Below, one piece after another: positions 27,179-36,393 of a DNA stretch of 64,000 bases (position 1 is its first letter; every line of letters begins with the position of its first letter). A model generated the notes under the pieces. The model had not been told where the DNA came from. It saw only the letters and a list, made by a program, of their open reading frames with translations, and searched no databases. The stretch spans positions 176,759 through 240,758 of the forward strand of contig JBGCEH010000059.1 of the NCBI GenBank assembly GCA_045106195.1. The letters run 5' to 3'. Source of the stretch: Granulosicoccus sp045106195 (lineage in GTDB: Bacteria; Pseudomonadota; Gammaproteobacteria; Granulosicoccales; Granulosicoccaceae). Made by a program: the position numbers and the translations under genes.

Positions 27179-30055
27179 TTATAAAGCCTGGCTGTTGGGA
27201 ATCACGCCCAGCGCCTCTTCCACAAGGCGTTTCTGCTCTATTAAATGCTGGTTCATGTAACCACTGGCAGGAGAAGCCGACGGCGCCCGCCCAGCAAATT
27301 CCACGTCGGACACAGCATCCGGCAACACCCTTTCAATACGGTGTCGGTTAGAGCGCCATGCTCCTTGATTACGTGGCTCTTCCTGGCACCAGACAATACT
27401 GCTTGCATTGGCGTAACTCTTAACGGCTGCCGTCATGGCATCGTAGGGGAAAGGATACAACTGTTCCAGACGTATCAGAGCAACATTATGTATCTCTGCC
27501 GCACGGCGAGACTCCAGCAGATCGTAGTAGACCTTGCCACTGCAGAACACCAGACGGTCAATCCCTGACGGGTCCAGTTCGTCAAGCTCGCCGATCACGG
27601 GCTGGAAAACGCCTTCAGCAAGATCCTCCAGAGTCGATACGGCAAGACGATGACGCAACAGACTTTTAGGTGACATCACAATCAGTGGTCTACGCATGGG
27701 ACGAATCATTTGCCGGCGCAGCATGTGATAGGCCTGCGCTGGTGTACTGGGCACAATCACCTGCATATTGTCTTCGGCACACAGTTGCAAAAACCGCTCG
27801 ATTCGCGCCGAAGAATGCTCAGGACCCTGACCTTCATAACCGTGGGGTAACAACATGACCAGACCACACAAGCGGCCCCATTTGGTTTCACCGGAGCTGA
27901 TGAACTGATCGATGACCACCTGCGCACCATTGGCAAAGTCGCCAAACTGACCTTCCCAGATAACCAGTGTGTTGGGGTCGGCCGTGGCGTAGCCGTACTC
28001 GAAACCCAACACCGCTTCCTCAGACAGGACTGAATCGATAACCAGGAAGTTGGCCTTGTCCGTCAATTCACGCAACGGTACATGAGCGCCCATAGCCACC
28101 TGATTGTGCAGTACTGCGTGTCTATGTGCGAAGGTTCCACGTCCACAATCCTGACCTGACAACCTCACAGAGTATCCCTGATCAAGCAGCGTGGCATATG
28201 CCATGGTTTCGGCATAACCCCAGTCCAGCGGCAGCGCACCTGCTGTCATCTTGCGTCGATCTTCAACAATCTTTTTAACCCGGGAATGCAGGGCCAGCCC
28301 ATCAGGCAAGGTGGTTAACTGCGTTGCCAGTGATCTTATGGTTGCCAGTGGCACGGTTGAATCATAGGGAATCTGCCAGTCCGATCCTGCATACCGGCTC
28401 CAGTCGACGACCAGTTCAGGCGCCTCCATTATGCCTTCGATAACATCTGGAGCTACATTCATGCCTGCATCGAGTGCCTTGCGATAGTTCTCTATCAGGC
28501 TGTCGGCATCACCGGCGCTGACAACGCCTGCCTTGATCAGGCTCTCGGCATACAGCGCACGCGTGGTGGGCAGCGCTTTGATCGACTTGTACATGATGGG
28601 CTGCGTCACCGATGGCTCATCAGTTTCGTTATGCCCATGGCGGCGATAGCAGACCATGTCAATGACAACATCCTTCTTGAACGCCATCCGAAAATCCAGA
28701 GCCAGCTGTGTCACGAAGTACACCGCCTCCGGGTCATCACCATTGACATGAAAAATGGGCGCATTGATCATTTTTGCCACATCGGTGGCGTACAGTGTGG
28801 AACGTGCATCGGCAACGTTACTGGTGGTAAACCCGATCTGGTTATTGACGATGATGTGCACTGTGCCCTTGGTAGAGAATCCACGCGAGTCAGCCATGTT
28901 GAACGTCTCCATGACAACACCCTGACCGGCAAAGGCTGCATCACCGTGTATAGCGATCGGGATAACTTTGTCACCATCCTTGTCGCCATAGCGATCCTGA
29001 CGTGAGCGCACCGAGCCTTCAACCACCGGCGATACGATTTCCAGATGCGAGGGATTGAACGCCAGTGACAAATGCATGTGGCCATGAGCGGTGCGAATGT
29101 CCGAGCTGAATCCCTGATGGTATTTAACATCACCTGAAGAGAGGCTTTCGTTGTGCTTACCTTCGAACTCTGAGAACAGCTCAGCCGGGTTCTTGCCCAG
29201 AATGTTCACCAGAACATTGAGTCTGCCTCGATGCGCCATACCGATAACAATGTCCTTTACACCAGCGGCACCTGCACGACGCACCAGTTCACTCATGACA
29301 ACGATAAGACTCTCGCCCCCCTCCAGTGAGAAGCGTTTCTGGCCCACATAACGTGAGCCAAGATGCCGTTCCATGCTCTCGGCGGCGGTGACACGCTGCA
29401 GCACCCACTTACGGGTTTCTTCATTGAGCGACGGTGCCGAGGCGACACTCTCGATACGTTGCTGCAACCAATCCTTTTGCGGCGTGTAATCGATGTACAT
29501 GAATTCATAACCGATAGAGCCGCAATAGCACTTCTCAAGATGAGCGATGATATCTTTGAGCGGTGCCTGATCAATACCTTCAAGGGAAGGTGTCTGGAAA
29601 ACAGTGTCAAGGTCTGCCTCCGACAATCCGTTTTCATGCAAGCGAACCTCACGCACCATGGCATCGGTCTGCACGCCCAGTGGATCGGTTTTAGCGAGCT
29701 GATGACCTCGGACCCGATAGGCGTTAATTAGTTGGGTTACGTAAATCTGTTTGAGTTCCGCCTCGGTGCTGGAACTTGCCGCCGTAGGCGATGCTGAGCT
29801 ACCGCCTGCGCGAACACTGGACATCTGACGAAATTGAGCACGCACCTCAGAGTGGGCAACCTCACGGGCATTCTCCGCCACCATCGGCAAATTGCCAAAG
29901 AAGTCGCGCCAGGTTTCATCTACGGAATTGGGGTCCTTGAGATATTGCTCGTACTGGGTTTCGAGCCATGGCGAGTTGGCGCCACCAAGCATGGAATTAT
30001 CCCATTGCTCTTGCATGGATGCCTTGGAGTCCATCGATTTAGGTATTGCGCTCAT
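27179..30055 (-). CDS. sucA: 2-oxoglutarate dehydrogenase E1
   Basis: A 958-residue thiamine-diphosphate decarboxylase, the E1 of the complex and about the usual 930-960 residues. The N-terminal LGGANSPWLETQYEQYLKDP is the SucB-binding motif of E1o. The GMAHRGRLNVL, SLAFNPSHLEIVSPVVEG and HGDAAFAGQGVV blocks, and the ThDP-binding region around VNNQIGFTT, are all present. The C-terminus (ASPASGYMNQHLIEQKRLVE) is typical. AGGAT stands seven bases upstream of the ATG. It heads the sucAB pair and follows the isocitrate-dehydrogenase-like gene by 171 bases. Confidence 0.98.
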   Translation of the reverse strand: MSAIPKSMDSKASMQEQWDNSMLGGANSPWLETQYEQYLKDPNSVDETWRDFFGNLPMVAENAREVAHSEVRAQFRQMSSVRAGGSSASPTAASSSTEAELKQIYVTQLINAYRVRGHQLAKTDPLGVQTDAMVREVRLHENGLSEADLDTVFQTPSLEGIDQAPLKDIIAHLEKCYCGSIGYEFMYIDYTPQKDWLQQRIESVASAPSLNEETRKWVLQRVTAAESMERHLGSRYVGQKRFSLEGGESLIVVMSELVRRAGAAGVKDIVIGMAHRGRLNVLVNILGKNPAELFSEFEGKHNESLSSGDVKYHQGFSSDIRTAHGHMHLSLAFNPSHLEIVSPVVEGSVRSRQDRYGDKDGDKVIPIAIHGDAAFAGQGVVMETFNMADSRGFSTKGTVHIIVNNQIGFTTSNVADARSTLYATDVAKMINAPIFHVNGDDPEAVYFVTQLALDFRMAFKKDVVIDMVCYRRHGHNETDEPSVTQPIMYKSIKALPTTRALYAESLIKAGVVSAGDADSLIENYRKALDAGMNVAPDVIEGIMEAPELVVDWSRYAGSDWQIPYDSTVPLATIRSLATQLTTLPDGLALHSRVKKIVEDRRKMTAGALPLDWGYAETMAYATLLDQGYSVRLSGQDCGRGTFAHRHAVLHNQVAMGAHVPLRELTDKANFLVIDSVLSEEAVLGFEYGYATADPNTLVIWEGQFGDFANGAQVVIDQFISSGETKWGRLCGLVMLLPHGYEGQGPEHSSARIERFLQLCAEDNMQVIVPSTPAQAYHMLRRQMIRPMRRPLIVMSPKSLLRHRLAVSTLEDLAEGVFQPVIGELDELDPSGIDRLVFCSGKVYYDLLESRRAAEIHNVALIRLEQLYPFPYDAMTAAVKSYANASSIVWCQEEPRNQGAWRSNRHRIERVLPDAVSDVEFAGRAPSASPASGYMNQHLIEQKRLVEEALGVIPNSQAL

Positions 30056-30226
30056 TGAATGATCCTGACCTTGGCCAGCCGCGAACTGGTCGTTGTAACG
30101 GTTGATGGGGTGTTGTTATCAGTGGGTTTAACAAGAGACGCTGACATCAGGTAGATCGCCATGGCCGCTCTTGATGGCGGGTGTGTTGCAAGCGCGAATG
30201 AACACGCTGAGCTCTTGGTGAGTGAT

Positions 30227-31273
30227 TCACAGATGCGCCGGTATATTGTCTATTACTGCTCGAGTAAATTCATCAGTGTTCAATTTACCGCCAAGGTCCC
30301 GCGTGCTGTGCCCGCCTTCGATGCAGCCCAGCAGGCTCAACCGTAAAGCGTGGCCAAGGTCGTATCGGTCTACGTGGTCTAGAAGCATACCGAATGCCAA
30401 TAATGCAGCCGCGGGGTTAGCCACGTTCTTGCCAGCGATATCAGGGGCTGTGCCACCGGCTGGATCAAACATGGCAATATCGACGTTGTCGTTGTCATCG
30501 AACGAATAATTTCCCGATGCACCGGTACCCAGACTGCCAACCAGCCCAGATGCCATATCCGATAGAAAATCGCCGTATTCATTGAGGACCAGCACGACTT
30601 CGAAAGCGGAAGGATCGATGATAATCTTGGCCAGTAACGCATCAAAAAGCTCGACATGATGTTCAACATCCTGATACTCCTGATGCACCCCAGCAACCAC
30701 GGATTCGAAGAGGCCATCCGTTACGCGCTGGATCGTGTGCTTGGATGAGCTGGTCATAGAATAATGACTATTGCCATACATCATGCCTTTGGAGCGAGCC
30801 AGCTGAAAGGCGAATTTTGCCGCCTGTTCACACGGCTTTCTTTCGACCATGCGTAACGATACTGCTGCATCCTTGCCAACAAGCTGGCCCGGATCGTCAT
30901 AGGTACCGCCAGTGGCGATACGCACGATATGCAGATTGACGTTTTCCTTGAAGTTGCTGTGAATACCCTTGATCGAAATAGCCGGCCGATAGATAACGCT
31001 GAAATCGCAGCGACGCCGTATCAGTGCGTTAGGGCTGCTCTTATTAGTAATCGTCGGATATTTGACAGCCAGCCGAGTAGCACGCATCGATGCTTCGGCT
31101 TCATCAATAACATCATCGCCACGCTTTTCCCGAGTAGCCAGACTCCAGTCTACGGGCCGAAACTCTATGTCCAGCGGCAGCGCTTCAGCAACAGCGTGCA
31201 CCGATTCGGCAAGCTCCGGCCCAATACCGTCGCCCTGCAACTCGGTTACCTGAATACTCTGTACGCGGCTCAA
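30227..31273 (-). CDS. isocitrate/isopropylmalate dehydrogenase family enzyme, divergent
   Basis: A 348-residue beta-decarboxylating dehydrogenase. The N-terminal LQGDGIGPELAESVHAVAEA and the C-terminal GTAPDIAGKNVANPAAALLAFGMLLDH, which carries the cofactor-site region, mark the family. The middle is unusual: the substrate segment reads KSSPNALIRRRCDFSVIYRP rather than the usual bacterial TPxGxGxRSLNVxLRxxxD. It recalls the KSPNGTIRN segment of eukaryote-type NADP-isocitrate dehydrogenases, although the protein is about 60 residues shorter. It starts with TTG at 31273, with CAGGAGAG eight bases upstream. Lying just upstream of sucA and in the same direction, it probably supplies 2-oxoglutarate, but substrate and cofactor are unproven. 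Confidence 0.82.
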   Translation of the reverse strand: MSRVQSIQVTELQGDGIGPELAESVHAVAEALPLDIEFRPVDWSLATREKRGDDVIDEAEASMRATRLAVKYPTITNKSSPNALIRRRCDFSVIYRPAISIKGIHSNFKENVNLHIVRIATGGTYDDPGQLVGKDAAVSLRMVERKPCEQAAKFAFQLARSKGMMYGNSHYSMTSSSKHTIQRVTDGLFESVVAGVHQEYQDVEHHVELFDALLAKIIIDPSAFEVVLVLNEYGDFLSDMASGLVGSLGTGASGNYSFDDNDNVDIAMFDPAGGTAPDIAGKNVANPAAALLAFGMLLDHVDRYDLGHALRLSLLGCIEGGHSTRDLGGKLNTDEFTRAVIDNIPAHL

Positions 31274-31303
31274 TGTGCTCTCCTGTGAAGGCCGGGCGTG
31301 GGG

Positions 31304-31489
31304 TTACTCACACAGACGTTCAGCCGTCATGCCTGCCGACAGTTTACCAACCCCGTCGGGGTCGTTAAGCGCATAGCTTAGACGCTTCGGGCTTGCAGGT
31401 ATACCGATACCGAAATCATGCTGACGTCCATCGATTTTTTTAGTGACAAACCTGTGATTGCAGACAGCGATATCATTCTTCCTCGTCAT
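31304..31489 (-). CDS. possible small protein, function unknown
   Basis: A 61-codon frame whose ATG at 31489 lies inside the last codons of the upstream gene, overlapping its stop by 17 bases, so it could be translationally coupled. It ends about 30 bases before the dehydrogenase start. The C-terminal part (HDFGIGIPASPKRLSYALND, then GVGKLSAGMTAERLCE) has codon use like the neighbouring genes and looks coding. There is no clear ribosome binding site and I recognise no family. A longer start at 31549 would overlap more. Confidence 0.4.
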   Translation of the reverse strand: MTRKNDIAVCNHRFVTKKIDGRQHDFGIGIPASPKRLSYALNDPDGVGKLSAGMTAERLCE

Positions 31490-32021
31490 AATAATCATCG
31501 CTGTCGTCATCGATATCATATCGCTCGGGATTGGCCCAGAATTGTGCATTCAACCAATCCGGTGCAGGCTTGTATTGACTTAGTCGGTATTCAAACCACT
31601 TGGTCGTGGTATGCGCGCGTCCAGCGTCCTGCACGACGGGAAGTTTACGAAAGCCAAACGCAAAGAATTCCTCGTCAGCACGTCCAGGATTGGCTTTTGT
31701 GGTGGCGCAGTGCAAAAGCACCCGGTGGGGGCATGCCCTGACCGCACGGCCGAGACGGCGCTCAAACTGCGCCTCGCAAGGGTCCAGCTGCATAATCAGC
31801 ACAGGTACGATAGGGTCGGATTGACGTTGTTCTGCTGCTGAAGTCACGACTAGTTTCTCCGCTGCAGCCAGCGAATCGAGCCGGTGAATTGACGTCCCGG
31901 TTGTAGCGCTGTCAAGCAGGGATTGCGGGAGTGTTCCAACAATCAGCAACTGAACCGACGGTTCAGCACACAGGTATTCGCCCAGGGAGCCCGCTTGTAT
32001 TGATCGGGTTTTATCGTCCAT
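31473..32021 (-). CDS. conserved hypothetical protein, DUF6231-like
   Basis: A 182-residue soluble protein with no signal peptide or membrane span. It has alternating strands and helices, with VQLLIVGTLPQSLLDSA near the start and HRVLLHCATTK in the middle. The conserved-looking WFEYRLSQYKPAPDWLNAQF and WANPERY follow near the end, and a very acidic Asp/Glu/Tyr tail closes it. The WLNAQFWANPERY ending recalls the DUF6231 family of gammaproteobacteria, from memory only. It follows the DUF1244 gene by 45 bases on the same strand. Confidence 0.65.
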   Translation of the reverse strand: MDDKTRSIQAGSLGEYLCAEPSVQLLIVGTLPQSLLDSATTGTSIHRLDSLAAAEKLVVTSAAEQRQSDPIVPVLIMQLDPCEAQFERRLGRAVRACPHRVLLHCATTKANPGRADEEFFAFGFRKLPVVQDAGRAHTTTKWFEYRLSQYKPAPDWLNAQFWANPERYDIDDDSDDYYDEEE

Positions 32022-32066
32022 CTGCTGGCTCTCTGTTCTCTGTACGCTCGCTTATAGTCAAAACAT

Positions 32067-32387
32067 TCAGCCGTGTGTGGCTTTGTAGGCTGCTTGCTGC
32101 TCGGCAGTTGCCTCCAGCTGGTGTTCGGCTTTCCATTGCGCATAAGGCATACCGTACACATGCGTACGGGCTTGCTCGTAGCCAATCTCGATATCGCGCT
32201 CCGCGGCGGCTGCTACGTAGTACTTTGACAGGCAGTTGCGACAGAATCCCGCCAGGTTCATCAGATCGATATTCTGGACGTCGGTTCTGTCCTGCAGATG
32301 AGCGACCAGTGTTCGGAACGCCGCAGCCTCTAGCTCTGTACGGGTTTGCTGATCAAGTGTTTCGATACTGGATTCGGTACTGGACAT
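32067..32387 (-). CDS. DUF1244 family protein
   Basis: A 106-residue protein matching the small DUF1244 family. The diagnostic block is VQNIDLMNLAGFCRNCLSKY near the middle, followed by VYGMPYAQWKAEHQ. The Cys pair in GFCRNCL could bind a metal, but function is unknown. It is divergent from the DUF3301 gene and precedes the DUF6231-like gene in the same direction. Confidence 0.85.
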   Translation of the reverse strand: MSSTESSIETLDQQTRTELEAAAFRTLVAHLQDRTDVQNIDLMNLAGFCRNCLSKYYVAAAAERDIEIGYEQARTHVYGMPYAQWKAEHQLEATAEQQAAYKATHG

Positions 32388-32570
32388 GGTTAACGACTCG
32401 TGGGATGTTGATAATCCATTATAGGAACCGCATGATTGCGTGTGGGAAAAAATCCATGCGGCTCACCGCTAACCAACACGTTACATCCGGACTTTTCGGG
32501 TTCATACAGAATACGAAGGATTCAAACGCAGGTATTTTCAGGCCTCAATGAAAAAAACTCACGACTCCCG

Positions 32571-32918
32571 ATGACTGGCAATGCGCTCTACGACCTGTTG
32601 ATTTTTGCAATACCCATACTTCTGGTACGGTTATGGTGGACGGGGTCACGTGCGCACGAACTGGCAGTAGAGCATGCCAGGCTTGCATGTCGGCAGCAGC
32701 GGTTGCAATTGCTTGACCAGACCGTTGCCCTGTCCAGTATGAAGCTGAGTCGAAACAGCGCGGGTTCGCACTGTCTGGAACGCCTCTATGCCTTCGAGTT
32801 TACCGATCAGGGCGAATATCGCGACACAGCCTCGGTTACGATGCAGGGGCATATTCTGAAGAAAATACATTTTCCCTACACCCGCGATGTCGATGGACAC
32901 CGTATCTACGTGCATTGA
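32571..32918 (+). CDS. DUF3301 family membrane protein
   Basis: A 115-residue protein with one N-terminal membrane helix (about 7-23) and a cytoplasmic tail. The conserved HARLACRQQRLQLLDQTVAL and the later LERLYAFEFTDQGEYRD segments identify DUF3301. The ATG at 32571 gives the family N-terminus; an upstream frame to 32436 would add unrelated residues. Function is unknown. ychJ starts about 60 bases later in the same direction. Confidence 0.82.
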   Translation: MTGNALYDLLIFAIPILLVRLWWTGSRAHELAVEHARLACRQQRLQLLDQTVALSSMKLSRNSAGSHCLERLYAFEFTDQGEYRDTASVTMQGHILKKIHFPYTRDVDGHRIYVH

Positions 32919-32977
32919 GTGCCTGCGAGTACGGTAAACTCGACACCTTCTGTAATAAGTCAACAACGAACCAAGCA

Positions 32978-33472
32978 ATGAGTGAATGTCCCTGCGGCTC
33001 CGGCCAACCCCTGAAAGAATGCTGTCAACCCATTATTGCGGGAGACACCCGGGCGCAAAGCGCAGAGGCGCTTATCCGCGCGCGTTACACAGCACATACC
33101 ACCGGAGAAATGGACTTCATTCTGGCCACTCATCACCCATCTACTCGTGCTGATATTGACGAGGCAGCCACGCGGCGCTGGGCCAGCGAGTCTACCTGGT
33201 TGGGGCTACAGATTATCAAGGTGGATGGCGGCGAGGCCGATGACACCTCAGCGCGCATTGAATTTATGGCGCGTTATCGTGACTCTGCGAGACGACGGCA
33301 TACTCACCACGAGCGTGGTGTGTTCGAGAAATATCACGGACAATGGTATTTTCGTGACGCTGAAGTTCCCGACGTCGATCAGTTCAAACGTGATCAGCCA
33401 AAGCAGGGTCGTAATGAGCCATGCGCTTGTGGCAGTGGAAAAAAATATAAAAAATGTTGCGCTGCTGTGTAA
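32978..33472 (+). CDS. ychJ: YchJ family (UPF0225) protein with two SEC-C zinc motifs
   Basis: A 164-residue protein bounded by two SEC-C-type zinc-binding motifs: CPCGSG with a Cys-Cys pair at the very N-terminus (MSECPCGSGQPLKECC) and CACGSGKKYKKCC at the C-terminus. The middle is an NTF2-like domain (AEALIRARYTAHTTGEMDFI). The family's molecular role is not established. The ATG at 32978 gives the family start; the upstream ATG at 32915 overlaps the previous gene and is not supported. Confidence 0.92.
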   Translation: MSECPCGSGQPLKECCQPIIAGDTRAQSAEALIRARYTAHTTGEMDFILATHHPSTRADIDEAATRRWASESTWLGLQIIKVDGGEADDTSARIEFMARYRDSARRRHTHHERGVFEKYHGQWYFRDAEVPDVDQFKRDQPKQGRNEPCACGSGKKYKKCCAAV

Positions 33473-33590
33473 AACCAACGTAGTAACAAGAATTATCAGA
33501 AAAACTTACTTCATAACGTATTCCTGCCATCGGACATAGACGTCCAGCGCACACCATGATGGCGTCTTCCAAACACCATGAGGACACACA

Positions 33591-35255
33591 ATGGATAAGC
33601 CTTGGTTAAAGTCCTACCCAAGCGCGGTACCAGCAGAGATCAATCTCGACAAATACTCGTCTGTGGTTGATATTTTCACGGAAAGCACATCACGCTTCGC
33701 CGATCGCCCTGCCTTTCATAACCTGGGCACGACCATTACCTATCAGCAGCTTGAAGACCAGACCCAGGCTTTTGCATCCTGGTGCCAGCATGAAGCCGGC
33801 CTGGTCAAAGGTGATCGCATTGCGATCATGATGCCCAACCTCCTGCAATACCCAATCATTGTCTTCGGCGCTCTCAGAGCAGGCCTTGTGGTTGTCAACA
33901 CCAACCCGCTGTATACCGATCGCGAACTCCAGCATCAACTCAGCGATTCCGGTGCCAAGGCTATCGTTGTCGTTGAGGCGTTTGCTCACACCCTGGCTGA
34001 TGTCATAGACAAGACTGACGTCAAAATCGTCGTGACCACACGCTTTGGAGACATGTTGAGCTTTCCCAAATCACTGCTGATCAACTTCGTCCTGAAATAC
34101 GTCAAGAAAATGGTGCCACCCTTCTCCCTGCCTGGTGCTCACACCATGAAGGAGGTACTGGCGAAAGGTGCTCAACTCCCGGCAGCCAGCGCGCAGCTGA
34201 CACATGATGACCTTGCCTTTCTACAGTACACAGGAGGCACGACTGGCGTTGCAAAGGGCGCGATGCTGACGCATAGAAACATGGTTGCCAACATTGAACA
34301 GGCCTGGAGCTGGATTGGTGCCGTCGATCAATCGGAAGGCGATGAATTGATCGTTACAGCGCTACCGCTCTACCATATTTTTGCGCTTACAGCCAATTGT
34401 CTGACCTATATGAAGCTGGGTGCGTTAAACCTTCTCATTACCAACCCACGTGATATGCCCGGTTTCGTCAAGGAGCTTGGAAAATTCCAGTTCACCGCCT
34501 TCACCGGGGTAAATACCCTGTTCAATGCGCTGATGAATACGCCAGGCTTCGAGCAACTGGATTTTTCGAAACTGAAACTGACGCTGGGCGGCGGAATGGC
34601 TGTGCAGAAACCGGTAGCTGACCGCTGGAAGGCTATTACAGGCAATACGCTCATCGAAGCCTATGGCCTGACGGAGACAAGCCCCGCAGCCTGTATCAAT
34701 CCCATGGACCTGCCTGATTATAATGAGTCTATCGGTTTACCCATATCATCGACCGAAGGCTCCATTCGCGATGCGGATAACAATCCATTACCCGTAGGCG
34801 AAGCAGGTGAACTTTGCATTCGTGGACCACAGGTCATGAAGGGTTACTGGAAACGACCGGAAGACACAGCGGATACCATAGATAGCGAAGGCTGGCTTCA
34901 CACCGGTGACGTCGCCATCATGAACGAGAAAGGCTTTTTCAAAATCGTCGACCGGATCAAGGACATGATTCTGGTGTCTGGTTTCAATGTGTATCCCAAC
35001 GAGATAGAAAGCGTTATTGCAACTATGCCAGGCGTTCTCGAAGTGGGTGCCATCGGCGTTCCCGACAGTCACTCAGGTGAGGCTGTCAAGGTTGTGGTCG
35101 TCAAGAAAGATCCGACGCTAACCGAAGCTGACATCAAGGCGCACTGCAAGGAAGAATTGACGGGCTACAAACGCCCCAAAGTGATCCAGTTTGTCGATGA
35201 ACTGCCCAAGACCAACGTGGGTAAGATACTTCGGCGCGAACTTCGCGAACTATAG
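33591..35255 (+). CDS. fadD: long-chain fatty-acid-CoA ligase
   Basis: A 554-residue ANL-superfamily enzyme that activates fatty acids to acyl-CoA through an acyl-adenylate. The AMP-binding loop YTGGTTGVAKGAMLTHRN is near residue 211. The LIEAYGLTETSPA block, GWLHTGDVAI, the DRIKDMILVSGFNVYPNEIE hinge and the C-terminal KTNVGKILRR with the catalytic Lys are all standard. Length and order fit FadD. AGGA stands just upstream of the ATG. Genes for a thioesterase and an acyltransferase fusion lie immediately downstream on the other strand, a lipid-metabolism neighbourhood. Confidence 0.95.
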   Translation: MDKPWLKSYPSAVPAEINLDKYSSVVDIFTESTSRFADRPAFHNLGTTITYQQLEDQTQAFASWCQHEAGLVKGDRIAIMMPNLLQYPIIVFGALRAGLVVVNTNPLYTDRELQHQLSDSGAKAIVVVEAFAHTLADVIDKTDVKIVVTTRFGDMLSFPKSLLINFVLKYVKKMVPPFSLPGAHTMKEVLAKGAQLPAASAQLTHDDLAFLQYTGGTTGVAKGAMLTHRNMVANIEQAWSWIGAVDQSEGDELIVTALPLYHIFALTANCLTYMKLGALNLLITNPRDMPGFVKELGKFQFTAFTGVNTLFNALMNTPGFEQLDFSKLKLTLGGGMAVQKPVADRWKAITGNTLIEAYGLTETSPAACINPMDLPDYNESIGLPISSTEGSIRDADNNPLPVGEAGELCIRGPQVMKGYWKRPEDTADTIDSEGWLHTGDVAIMNEKGFFKIVDRIKDMILVSGFNVYPNEIESVIATMPGVLEVGAIGVPDSHSGEAVKVVVVKKDPTLTEADIKAHCKEELTGYKRPKVIQFVDELPKTNVGKILRRELREL

Positions 35256-35307
35256 AACCCTGCCAGGGTATACGGACGCTTCCTGCGTTCGGCTACCCCG
35301 AATTGGA

Positions 35308-35880
35308 CTAGCTGTGGCGCACGATTTCCAGAGGCTGTCCGGGCCGACTGTGGATATCAGCATGGTGGACCCGACGGTCTGTGTGTTCGTGTTGCTCGAA
35401 AAATCGGGTGAGTGATTCGGTCACAACCGGGAAGGCCAATTGGTCCCAGGGAATTTCTGTCTCGTCAAACAAGCCCACCTCCAGCGTCTCTTGACTGGCC
35501 TTTGCATACCCATCACATAGCTGCCCCTGAAACATCAGGTACACCTGGCTGATGCGGGGCAGGTTATAAACCGAAAACAGACGCAAGTTGTCGCACCTGG
35601 CGGTGGCCTCCTCATACGCTTCCCGGGCAGCACCTTCCACCGTGGACTCCTCGTTCTCCATAAAACCTGCCGGCAAGGTCCAGAATCCGTAACGCGGTTC
35701 GATGGCACGCTTGCATAACAATACCTTGCCTTGCCATTCAAGCAGACAACCAACCACGTTTTTAGGATTCTCGTAATGAATGACATGGCAGCACGTGCAT
35801 ACGCGCCGCAGGCGGTTATCACCCTCGGGAATCTGACGGCTACAGGCCTCTCCGCATTCGATGCAAAAACCATCTGACAT
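35308..35880 (-). CDS. Nudix hydrolase with N-terminal zinc ribbon
   Basis: A 190-residue Nudix hydrolase. The N-terminus has two Cys pairs, CIEC and CTCC, in a zinc ribbon like that of NADH pyrophosphatase. The Nudix box runs from Gly of GFMENEES to REAYEEATA, with the REAxEE core intact. The ENPKNVVGCLLEWQGKVLLC segment precedes it. The likely substrate is a nucleotide diphosphate derivative such as NADH or an ADP-sugar, but the sequence does not choose. ATG at 35880; a GTG two codons earlier is possible. It follows the thioesterase gene by about 25-30 bases. Confidence 0.9.
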   Translation of the reverse strand: MSDGFCIECGEACSRQIPEGDNRLRRVCTCCHVIHYENPKNVVGCLLEWQGKVLLCKRAIEPRYGFWTLPAGFMENEESTVEGAAREAYEEATARCDNLRLFSVYNLPRISQVYLMFQGQLCDGYAKASQETLEVGLFDETEIPWDQLAFPVVTESLTRFFEQHEHTDRRVHHADIHSRPGQPLEIVRHS

Positions 35881-35910
35881 AAGCACGTGCTCTCGTAAGG
35901 GGTGAGGTAG

Positions 35911-36315
35911 TCAGGAAACCAATGCACGAACCGAATCGGGCAAAGGTATCGATTTTCCGGCAACTGTATCAATCCATACCACTTTGGCGCTACCACGCGT
36001 GTAGAGCTCATCATTCACAGTCAGGGTATAACTGGTGATAAACGAGCTTCTACCCGGTGAATGCCCACCCATACGCACGGTGATGTCGGCCGGATAAACC
36101 ACAGGCTTAAGATACTGTGCATGATTATCCACAATAACCATTCCCTCACTGGTGCTGGCCAACGGCTGGAACCCCGCACGCTCATACCATTGAAGGCGGA
36201 CAATTTCGAAATACTGAAAGTAGACGATATTGTTGATGTGACCCAAAGCATCCATATCGCCCCAGCGAACGGGAAGTTGAACTTGATGAAGAAAACGGCC
36301 TTCTGGGTTTACCAT
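35911..36315 (-). CDS. acyl-CoA thioesterase, 4-hydroxybenzoyl-CoA thioesterase (YbgC) type
   Basis: A 134-residue hot-dog-fold thioesterase. The signature RWGDMDALGHINNIVYFQYFE places the catalytic Asp near 22 and His26/Asn28 next to it. The family hydrolyses short- or medium-chain acyl-CoA. It is followed by the Nudix gene and preceded by the LplT/PlsC fusion in the same direction, so all three may be one transcript. The chain-length preference cannot be read from sequence. Confidence 0.9.
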   Translation of the reverse strand: MVNPEGRFLHQVQLPVRWGDMDALGHINNIVYFQYFEIVRLQWYERAGFQPLASTSEGMVIVDNHAQYLKPVVYPADITVRMGGHSPGRSSFITSYTLTVNDELYTRGSAKVVWIDTVAGKSIPLPDSVRALVS

Positions 36316-36393
36316 GAGTCAATCAGTGTCGTTGTGTCAGTGAAAAGTGTGCCAGTCTACTCCATGCATGCTGGCTCATGATGAATCGACCCA

